Shown here piece after piece: positions 24,566-34,500 of a stretch of 64,000 nucleotides of DNA. Position 1 is the first letter of the stretch. Every line of letters begins with the position of its first letter. Made by a program: the position numbers and the translations under genes. The stretch comes from Sphagnum compactum. Its lineage: Eukaryota > Bryophyta > Sphagnopsida > Sphagnales. Where the stretch lies: NCBI GenBank assembly GCA_965153455.1, contig OZ234493.1:22434213-22498212 (forward strand). The letters run 5' to 3'. The notes under the pieces are model-generated. The model ran no database searches. It saw only the letters and a program-made list of their open reading frames with translations, and was not told where the DNA came from.

Positions 24566-25300
24566 CTCCTTGGCTCTTTCTTGCTCCCTTGTGCATCAAC
24601 TGTCACCCTGTTGAATGATGCAAGCCAATTCCAGACAAAACTTGCAAATTAGGGCTGCAATATTGAGCAGGAAAGGAGCATGGTTGATTTATGGATCAAG
24701 TGTATGGTTTGCTTGGATCCCCTGTACCAGTTATTCTCACCAAAGACTTCATTGGGGGTAATTAAACTTCTCCACCAACTGTGCATGGGGATGTAGGAGA
24801 CATCCCATCTTAAAGTATTGGTTCCAATAGTCCATACAGTGCAGTGCAGCTATGGTCTTAAGACAAAAGGTCCAACCAGTAAACTTAAGAAATATTCGAC
24901 AAAGAAAACATCAGATAACATACAAACATCACCTAAAAGCATCATTACAACTTATTAGAGATACAATGATCATTTCAAAACGACGGAGGCCCAAGACTAA
25001 TATGTCCAACGTTTGTTGGTTCACACTTAAAACTGGTCATCAATTTGAAGAGTCTAAATGTTCACTCAGTTTCCAAACTAACTCTGTCCATACATAAGAA
25101 GAAAGAGGGAGCAGACCTAAGTGCTCCAAGATGGCAGAGGCATGACACACAAAATCCTCGGAGGGAGCTCCATGGCCACCTTTCCAGTGGTACCGCATCT
25201 ACTAACAGTGTTGAACTTTGGTCATGATAAAATACCACTAGACATGCTACTGTAAATAAAATGAACTTGATCTAGTGATTGGCAAGTGGGACTAGAGGTA
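24566..25300. other. 3' flank of the PPR gene
   Basis: Holds the presumed 3' UTR of the minus-strand PPR gene. Plus-strand ORFs of 81 and 60 codons (24852-25097, 25045-25227) show no similarity I recognise. Confidence 0.4.
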
Positions 25301-28098
25301 TCACCAATAGTCCATGCAAGAACAAACACCATCTTCAAAGTGATGAAAACGATTGGCATCCCGCACCATTATGGCTCTCCCAACTATTTTTGAAATGAAC
25401 TTTGTTGAAGTATGGCAATCATTGCAAATGCGCAGATTTTTTCTTATTCGAAGAGGAGTACCAGGAGCTGTGTTGATGAGCCCGAATGCAATAGCCAGTT
25501 TCTCGCTATGGTGACACAAATGAAATACCTTTCCTTCCTCTTCAACATCATCCAGAACGAATTCTGTACAAGGCACATACCCTGCATCATGCATGAGACA
25601 TGACAATCTCTGCAGTTTTGCATGAATTTCATTCATCTGGGGGTGGTCTTCATCCTCTACTACAAACATATGCACCTCATTATTCACTTCAATCCAGGTG
25701 TGACCCGGCTGTTTCTTTGCACCTTTTTCCTTTCTCTGCCGTTCAATGTTCTCACAGAGATGCCTGTTTCCACCAGCAGCGTAGATGTTTGACAGCAGTA
25801 CATAACCAGCAGCATTTTCAGGATCTATTTCAAGAATTCGTTTTGCAATGCGTTCTGCCATCTCCACATTACCATGAATTCTGCAAGCGCCAAGCAAAGC
25901 CATCCAAGCAGCCACCTGTGGTTCACAGGGCATTGCCATGAGCATATTCTCTGCCTCCTGTAGATGGCCAGCACGGCCAAGAAGGTCAACCATGCAGGTG
26001 TGATGTTCCAATTTTGCAGGAATCATGTAGTCTTTGGTCATTGAAGCATACAAGCGCATGCCCTCATCCACCAGACCTGCATGGCTACAAGCTGACAGAA
26101 GACAAACAAAAGTGACATCATCTGGCTGTATACCTTCTTCACACATCTGTTCAAAATGTTTTAAAGCTTCCTTACCATGCCCATGCATGGCACATGCTCC
26201 AAGTATAGCATTCCAACTGACCACATTTCGAGATGGCATCTTGTTGAACACACTCCAAGCATCCTCATTGCTCGCACACTTTGCATACATGTCCACCAAG
26301 CTAGTCCCCACAAAGACATCAGACTCAAAACCACTTTGAATGATCTGCTGATGAACCCACCTGCCCTCTTGAAGTGCAATCATGCTGGCACATGCATTCA
26401 GCACCCCCACAAAAGTAACAGAGTTTGGCTGCACACCTTCCTGTCGCATTTGTCGGAATAGTTCCAGTGCCTTCTGGCCATGCCCACATTTCACATGTCC
26501 CAATATCATGGTGGTCCAAGTGACCACATCTCGAGATGGCATCTTTTTGAACACTCTCCAAGCATCCTCAAGGCTCCCACATTTTGCATACATGTCAACC
26601 AAGCTACTCCCCACAAACACATCTGTATCCCATCCACTTTCAATGATCTGCTTGTGAACATGCTTCCCCTCTTCAAGTGCCTCTATGCTGGCACATGCAT
26701 TGATCACCCCAACAAAAGTGATAGAGTTTGGCTGAACACCTTCCTGTTGCATTTGTTGAAATAGTTCCAGTGCCTTCTGGCCCTGGCCACATTTCACATG
26801 ACCCAATATCATGGTGGTCCAAGTGACCACATCTCGAGATGGCATCTTGTGGAACACTCTCCAAGCTTCATCAATGCTCCCACACTTTGCATACATGTCA
26901 ACCAAGCTATTCCCCACAAAGACATTCATCTCAAAACCACTTTGAATGATCTGTTGATGAACACACCTGCCCTCTTCAAGTGCCTCTATGCTGGCACATG
27001 CATTCATCACCCCAACAAAAGTGATAGAGTTTGGCTGCACACCTTCCTGTTGCATTTGGTGAAATAATTCCAGTGCCTTCTGCCCTTGCCTGCATTGCAC
27101 ATGTCCCAATATCATGGTGGTCCAAGTGACAACATCTCGAGATGACATCTTGTTGAACACTCTCCAAGCATCCTCAATGCTGCCACATTTTGCGTACATG
27201 TTAACCAAGCTACTCCCGAGAAAGACATCAGGCTCACAACCACTTTGAATGAGCTGTTCATGAACAAGCCTGCCGTTTTCAAGTGATCCTAAACCAGCAC
27301 ATGCCTTGACTGCCTGAACAAAAGTGAATTTGTCAGGACTCATTCCTTCTTGCTGCATTTGTTGGAAAAGCTGCATTGCCTTCTCATGTTGCCCAGCCTG
27401 TACATATTTTGTAAGCTTCCGATTCCATGCAAAAGGGTGCAATTGCACAATGCCTGGTGCCATTGCAGCCATCTCTGCTGCCACCCATGGTGGGTTTTGT
27501 TGGCATTCAAGCCAGAGTGCTTCCCCTGTCGTCTTATGTTTGAAATCTGGGTACCTTTCATTTTGCTACAACAAAGATCCAGGTCAAGCTGATCAGCCAT
27601 GCATTCTCCACATCCCAGGCATAACTATTATCATAAGAACAGAAAAAGGCTGCTCTGACCTTCTTCATCAGCATATTGCATCTAATTACCTTCTCAAGCT
27701 TACTACGACTATCCCACCAGCGCAAATGATGTGAAAGAACTTCTGCGAACATTCAGCCATAGCATGATAACAACCAAGAGAGAGCAACAAAATTGACATC
27801 AACAAGACATGTGAATTCTGACAGGATTGATGTCCAGTTACCTTCTCTGCTCTGTGATCCCACCATTGTGAAGGATCCATAAAGAACTCCCGCCACCGTT
27901 TCTCTCTCGGACCTATAGGTACTGCAGAAAAAGTTCCTTTCAAATCATATAGTTTGATCACATGGAAGCCATCTCTAGGTTCTGCGTCCCTGCACAGAAG
28001 GTGTCCAATTTTCGCTTCTGACGGCTTTCAGGTCAAAATCTCTCGGCCAGTAAATCAACCACACTTACGGTGAAAAGACGCCAGTAGACACACACAGA

Positions 28099-28131
<33 letters not shown>

Positions 28132-28414
28132 GGGAAGGAATAACGCAAGAAAGCTTACAACTACCTCTTTCTCCGACTGCCGCCTCTGTTTCTACCCCGT
28201 GCGCTCTGGGAAGAAGTGCTGTATACTGCAATCTATTTTGTGGGGTAAATTGGAATTGCGGGTGCACACAGAAGCGTAGCCGCAAGCTCCTCCTGGTTGA
28301 CCTCCCTCTTCTCCATGTGGTGGTGGGGCAGCAATTGCTGCTGCTGTCGTGGTCAAGCAAAGAGTCAGATCTTGCAAATGGGAATTGCACTTGCTGCACT
28401 GTTGATGAAGACAT
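25301..28414 (-). CDS. PDF-motif/PPR-PLS/DYW organelle RNA-editing factor, three exons
   Basis: Exons 28414-28165, 28017-27842 and 27565-25301 join in phase to about 896 aa. Exon 1 (83 codons) is Ser/Arg-rich and acid-poor, like an organelle transit peptide. Exons 2 and 3 together rebuild an OSB-type PDF motif at about residues 125-171: [18 protein letters not shown], then [15 protein letters not shown] and NPPWV across intron 2. Next come five P-type starts in P-L-S order (about 187-625), E1/E2 and a complete DYW domain ending CSCMDYW. The deaminase residues are present: HSE at 828-830 and CNDC at 856-859. Known: DYW proteins convert C to U at single sites in plastid or mitochondrial RNA; the PDF motif of OSB proteins binds single-stranded DNA. 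The combination implies nucleic-acid binding beyond the PPR tract, but that is inference. The leader carries a GA repeat 25-65 bases before the ATG. Exon 1 is less certain than the exon 2-3 junction. Target organelle unknown. Confidence 0.9.
26432..27345 (-). repeat. Three near-identical 303-bp PLS triplets inside the PPR gene
   Basis: Starts at 26432, 26735 and 27038 are exactly 303 bases (101 codons) apart. Each unit runs from the MQQEG/MRQEG end of one P motif through L and S motifs. Long identical words persist, for example GGTGGTCCAAGTGA and TCTCGAGATG on the plus strand. Amino-acid differences are concentrated in the S motif base-contact position. Confidence 0.85.
28098..28131 (+). repeat. 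(GA)n microsatellite in intron 1 of the PPR gene
   Basis: GAGAGA run interrupted once by GATA. It lies in the 147-base intron between exons 1 and 2. Confidence 0.85.
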
Positions 28415-28440
28415 TGTTGCTTCGCAGAAATATTGGCAAA

Positions 28441-28478
<38 letters not shown>
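28441..28478 (+). repeat. (CT)n microsatellite in the PPR leader
   Basis: About 18 CT units. On the sense strand it is a GA run 27-64 bases before the proposed ATG, so it is probably 5' UTR. GA-rich leaders are common in plant genes, but no function is shown here. It produces an artefactual Arg-Glu repeat in the upstream ORF extension. Confidence 0.9.
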
Positions 28479-28480
<2 letters not shown>

Positions 28481-28599
28481 GCAATCCAAGAGCATCAAAA
28501 TCCACATACAATTCCCTCTGCAGCGTCCGAAGTCGACCCAAATGCGATCTCTCTCCCACTGAGTCAAAGAACCCTAGATTGAACCAGGTTGAGCAGCAG

Positions 28600-30600
28600 C
28601 GGCACTAAAACCCTCCAAAACCCCGGCACCCTAGAAGGCTGGAGCAATGGCCATAAGTTGCTACTGTTTGATAAGGTGAATGTGTTATATTGTGGGGACA
28701 TCCAATTTGTATCATTTCCATGGTAAATTTTCCATTTCCGATACAGAAGAGAGAACCTAATGATGGGTGCTTGGAACAGCAAGTGAAGCCGCGATTTCAT
28801 TGTTGCCTCTTTTGCAGACTCAAAATGTATCCTATATATAGTGCAATAAACCTTGTCAATTGCAATTCTTGAGGCAAATATAATCTACCCTTCTGATAGT
28901 CCAAGCAAATCTGGACATTTAGTAGAGCAAATGAATGTGATGAACTGAAAGACAACATAAAACAGCAGCGAAAACTGGCAGTTTACAGAAGAAAGAGGAA
29001 ACTGCACCTTAGGACATCCTACTGTTACCATCTATAGTCCTGCTCAACCCATGACATGCTTGCCTAAACATCCCCAAACCAAGAGCAGCAGGAAGCTGAG
29101 CCTGTGATGAAAAACTCTCCAGTTTCTAGCTCTGATCTCTCTCTCGTCCCATCTGTAGTGAAACTTGCCAGAGAAACACAATTGTGCTTCTTATTGCTGC
29201 AGTATTGTTGTGTTTCTTACAGTAGACGGTTTGAAAACAGTTGAAAACTTTGCAAAAACGTTCACCATCATCTATCAGTTATACCAGATGTGAGTGCTAT
29301 ACCATTTTCTTATAACATTCCATCAGTTGCTTTCATGTGCATCTCGTACTTTTGTGATGTTTCCCTATGTACTCACATCTATCTCCTGGTGCATTTGAAC
29401 TAGTGAATAAACCGTTGCCCCTCAGAATGTGTCATGCTTTTTGTTTTGTCTGCAATACACTTTCCAGTTGATTTTCAGATTCTGAAAAAATTGGATCTGA
29501 TAGCTGTCTCTATTGGTACTCTGATTTTCTTACGTCTGAGGAGATTTGCCAATTTGGTAATGAAATGAGACACGGGCCAGGATGCAAAGTTTTGGGAGGC
29601 TGATGATGTTGAAGTTTGCAAGAGATATGGCAGAAATAAGAATGCAGACGACTTTCTCTCTTCACTATCTTGTTCATGCAAATGTGGTTCCAACTAGCTT
29701 TTGTTTCTTTATCAGTGCAACAAGATCTCAAATGTTCTTGGCATAGAAACTTCAATCACGGGATTTCATGCTGGAGTTTCCTTAAGAATTATTCAATCGA
29801 GGAAGAATGCTCGACTGTGGTCTGGCACTAAACCAAGATTGCAGAAGTTGGTCTGTCCAATTTACCCTGAAGCAACCCAAGCAGACATTTGTCTTTCAAA
29901 GATCATGTACTCAAAGATGAGGGGAGGGGTTTTTGAAGTTATTTGCCCACTGGGATCAGGTCCTTTATGAAGGGTTTTTGCTGATTAGGGTCACGTCACT
30001 AATTGCATCATCTTCTCTAGACACTTCACTTCAGTTCTCTATTGTCTAGCAAAGGCTCTATTGTCAGCTGCCTTGACATTACTCGAGCAGAAATGCTCAC
30101 TGAATTGCAGGTACACTCAGTCTTTTGCTCATATCCAAAATAACTAATGCGCTATGCTTGTTCTCCCCTTTTTCATGGGAAAATCTCTTCTCTGATGTTC
30201 TCCATCACTGGCAATGAGTAAATAGGAATGCATCCTTGTATAGTGAATGAAAGAGCTATGCAGCTTCAAGTATTCCATGAACACTCTCTCAACTCCTCCC
30301 ATTCAATACATGTCACACAATAACAATTCTCATGTCCCCCAAACTGCACTTGGCGGTCCTGAACATAATCTAATGTTTTGTTTGAGGCACAGGAGGGATG
30401 AATCCATCATCCACCTGAAACGCACAAAGCTTAGTTGAGTACAGTGGAGAGTGCTATGCACCATACATTCATCCTTGCTATGGTGTAAACTTTGCACAAA
30501 GAATTGAAAAGTTAAACAGCTTCTCAGTAATGGGAACTTGAAAATACTTTTGTCATGAATGTCAGAAGATGTGTAGTGATCCTAAGGAAAGTGGAGACAT
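28600..30600. other. Unrecognised low-copy sequence between the PPR gene and a PPR relic
   Basis: Base composition is close to that of the genic islands, but no ORF above 90 codons exists. The longest is an 89-codon plus ORF (29701-29970) of unknown similarity. A minus ORF pair at 29475-29755 is anonymous too. It could include the PPR promoter (first few hundred bases) and decayed genic DNA. Confidence 0.35.
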
Positions 30601-30639
30601 ACCATTTGAACTTCACCAGCTTCAGCACCTGCTTGAGTG

Positions 30640-31558
30640 AGAAGGCTTCCTGAATCTTCAAGGACACCCCATATTTTATGAGCATGCAATTCAAGGCTCC
30701 AATTCAAGAATCTGTTGAACAATGAATTCTCCCATCTCTGCATAACAATGCATTCTGAAAGCAACTAGCAAAGCCCTCCATGCAGCCATGTGGTTTACAA
30801 ATTGTATGTCCTTCACCATATTCTCTGCCTCCCGTAGGTCCCCAGTATTATAACAGGATGAACCATGATGAAGGGGTAATATGTTCTAATTTTGCAGAAA
30901 TCATATAAGCTGTAGATGGCAGCATCACCAACAAGGTCAACCGTGGTGCACAGTAAGGTTGCAATTTTGCAGAAATTATATAAATTGTGATCATTAAAGC
31001 ATAGCAATGTGTGCCTTCATCCACCAAACTTGCAAGCCTACAAGGTGACAAAAGAAAAACAAAAGGAATGTCATTGGCTCTACACCTTTGTCACACATTT
31101 GTCCAAAATGTTTAAAGCTCCCTTACTATACTCGTGTCTGTCACAGCCTCCAAGTACGGCATTTTCCAGATGGCATCTTGTCAAACATTATCCAAGCATC
31201 CTCCATGCCCCCACATTTTGCAAACATGTCAAACATGTTATTCTCCACAAAGAGATCAGACTTGCAACCACTTTCAGTGATCTGCTTATGAACGAACACA
31301 CCTGCCCTCTTCACGTGTGATGATGCCAGTGCATGCATTAACCACCCGAGGCACAAAGTAACAGAGTTTGGTCGCACACCTTCCAGTTGCATTCTTTGGA
31401 ATATTTCTAGTGGGAACCTTCTGCCCTTGACCACATTCACGTGTCCCAATAAAATGGCATTCCAAGTGACCATGCCACCTGATGGCATCTTGTTGAACAC
31501 TTCCCCCAACATCATCGTCCATCCTGGCTCAAAATCATTTTCCAATTGCTACAAACAA
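30640..31558 (-). pseudogene. Relic of a PPR-PLS gene
   Basis: The minus-strand ORF 31141-31545 preserves PLS words: VFNKMPSGGMVTWNAILLGHV, EIFQRMQLEGVRPNSVTL, VHKQITESGCKSDLFVEN and MFAKCGGMEDAWIMFDKMPSG. Further downstream, in shifted frames, come AVLGGCDRH, an equivalent of the [16 protein letters not shown] region (TGGREYGEGH in one frame, EAENMVKD in another) and MAAWRALLVAFRMH. It ends near the E motif, so the DYW part is absent. Insertions of short duplicated text (an ATTTTGCAGAAATCATATAA-type word near 30890 and 30970) and many stops show it is dead. It is on the same strand as, and 2.2 kb upstream of, the intact PPR gene. Confidence 0.88.
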
Positions 31559-31559
31559 G

Positions 31560-34500
31560 GAAGCACAAATACCTTGCTTTGCAGAAAACACAATGCTGTT
31601 GTTAACAGCCCAAGCCAGCCACTCAGATGGAATTCAGTCACAGTTGCTGAACAAACTAATAACAGGGGGAGGAACGAAACTTGTCAGAGCTCAAAGGTAG
31701 CTTGTCTTTGAATGAATTAGCATTTTGTTAACAAACGTTTGCAAACTCGTACAAAAATATTGAGCTGCATAATTGGTTCACGAAGTGCGTTCTTTTTTGG
31801 TTTTGCTTTTGGGGTAAAGTGTGTGTTTTTTCAATCATGTGATAGAGTAGTTTTGTATCACAATCGTTTTGCAACTCACAATTCTACCATCATGTTTGTG
31901 GTATTGTGTTCCATCCTTTTGACTCGTGCTAAAACTTCTTAATCGGAGATCTTTATGCAACATGGGAAATTGGAGGGTTCAAGTCCTTGCAAGATCATAA
32001 TCCTTGGTATGAATAGTTCCATTATATAGTCACAATCTTGGTATTTTCATCTTGCATTGAAACATGAAACCATGTTTTCTCAAACAAGGATAGATTGAAG
32101 CGTAGTAGAATGGTGAAACAATGAAGCTTTTTTTGAACAATGAGGAATTGGAGCCTAAAACAATGGAATTCTAAAGCTTATTAAAAGAGTGAAATGTTCC
32201 CCGACTTTTGAAACCATGTTGTTCAAAGTAACATATTCATGAGTTAGCCTTGTATTTGAAAGTGAAATGATTAAGCATTTTCAGGTATGGTAATTTTGGT
32301 AAAATTTTGTATTCATGTTCTTTCTTAATGAACATAAAATAATGAAGGTTTCCCTAATGTGTGTTCTGTTGCAAGGATTAAATGTAAATGGTGTACAATG
32401 ATTGTAATGAAGTAATCTATAAATTTTTTGGTTAAAGCTAGCTATGGCAAAGTCCTGCGGATGTGGATTGATTTGTTTGTGTTGTCATGATGTCATTTGT
32501 TTATGTCAATGGGTCACAAGCTCATTTTGTCCATGTTACACCTATAGTCCATCCCTTGAAATGGATGGCCATTCTTTATATGAATGGCAAACAAGGTCAA
32601 GCCCATTTATTCAAAGGCAATAATTAGGTTAGGTTTTTTCTAAAAGGACTTTTTGTTCTTTGAGTTTCATCATTTAGAATGAAAGGTTCATTTCTTTCAA
32701 GTTGAGCTTCATGGGGTGAGACACACTCTTTCATTCATCCTACCTAAATTGTGTTTTAATCATAATGTGCTGCATTGACTTGATTTAGATTTTTTTAAAA
32801 AGGTTGCATGTGGTATAAGCATTTGTTTTCTACTTTAAAAAAAGAAGATTTTAAATCATTAATCATGGGACTACTTATTTTTATATCCATACTTTATGGA
32901 TTTAGCCAATTGTGCATGGGTTTGGTTATGATTAGTTTCAACCCACTTTCAATGTATGAATAATTGTGTGGATATATGGAAAGGTTGAGGGCAATAATTA
33001 TGTTATATGAGTATGGTTCAAAGTGCAAGTTAGAACAATGAATGAAGTGTTTTTGCTAATGTTCAAAATGGAGAGAGACAAGAAAGCATCGTGAATAATA
33101 ATGATATTCTTTGAACATCGTGCATCACATTTGACACTACATTTAATTTACACATTTAATCAATGTGTTATTAATGTCATAGGACAAATTTTGAAAGAGA
33201 TGGAAGCATTATTGAAATTCTCATAACAAATTTGTTTGGAGCGATCATTCTTTGTATATTTTAGGAAGCACTTGAAAAGGAATATTTTTTATATGTTATA
33301 AATTGATGGCATATTCTTAACATATTTTTAAAATATTATCAAATTGAATTAATTACACCTTATTTACATTTAAATAAAAAAAATTCAATAATTTGCACCT
33401 TATATTTTTTTGCACACCTTTTGTAATAAAATGGAAGAGACTTCCCCAGGCAAATTTGTCAACTTTCTTTTCCATCATTTTATCAATTAAGGACCATACA
33501 TCAACGAAATTTGATGAAGATGTGAATATGATAAACTTTACATGGTAATGTTTCTTTAGATGGCCACAAGACATTAGGTCCAATTTTTTATTCAAAGAAT
33601 CACATTGATGTTTTGAATTATGTCATAAAGTCATTTATAATTTTAATCCAATAGTGATAAATTGAAGAAGATTAATCACAATTGCTATATATAAAAAAAT
33701 CTTATGTAATTTCAATTGTGATGTCAAATCAAATGACCTTTTTTTTAATCACGTTTTCAAAATGTTATAATAACATTATAAAAATTCAAGTCACAAATAA
33801 TCATATTTTTCCATATTCTTTAATGCATTAATCCAAACATTAAAAAAAATCATATGTTTAATGATACATTTGTTTGCTATCATGAAAGGGTGCATGTTGA
33901 AAGCCATTAATAAACAAATGAGAGCCTTGTCATGTCTTTTGCAAGCATGAACTTAATTAAAGATTATTGTTAATATCTTGTCAATCAAGTCTATTATTAT
34001 GATCCCCAAAATTATTATTTTGGTCCCCAATTTTAATGAATTTAAAAAATGATTATTAAACCTTCAACCCATTAAAAACATTAAAAATGGTAGAATTGAA
34101 ACAAAAAATTCACGTGAAACCATTGTCATGATGCCATGACTCAGTAACAATAATTCCTTAAAAAATTTGATTTGCAAGATAAGAATACAATGCACACAAC
34201 CATTTAATCATAATTATATTGGACCACAAATTTAAGATGTTTTTGAATTCTAATTAATTATCAATGTTGAATAATAAAAACATTTCAAAGGTAAAATATT
34301 ATGAAGTGATACCAAGTGAAATGATAATTTATTTGACACCTAAATTATGAGCATTTGTTATCACAATCTTATGTCCAAATGACAAGAAACAAATTCAATT
34401 GTTACATTCCAAATTCATTGTTGTATTAACTTATTTGAAAAACACTCTTTTTAAATGCAAAAACAAATTAGGATATGCATTAGTTCTCATAATAGAGATT

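Noticed and set aside
24343-24606. Minus-strand 87-codon ORF
   Set aside because: Shadow of the DYW relic, which is read on the plus strand.
25600-27067. Plus-strand and frame-shifted minus ORFs inside the PPR exon
   Set aside because: Shadows of the repeated PPR coding sequence; their peptides repeat with the 303-bp period.
28055-28567. 170-codon minus ORF taken as a whole protein
   Set aside because: Its upstream third is a translated GA microsatellite and its end reads through a splice donor; only 28414-28165 is kept, as exon 1 of the PPR gene.
29701-29970. 89-codon plus ORF as a gene
   Set aside because: No similarity recognised and no neighbouring exons in phase; left as unannotated sequence.
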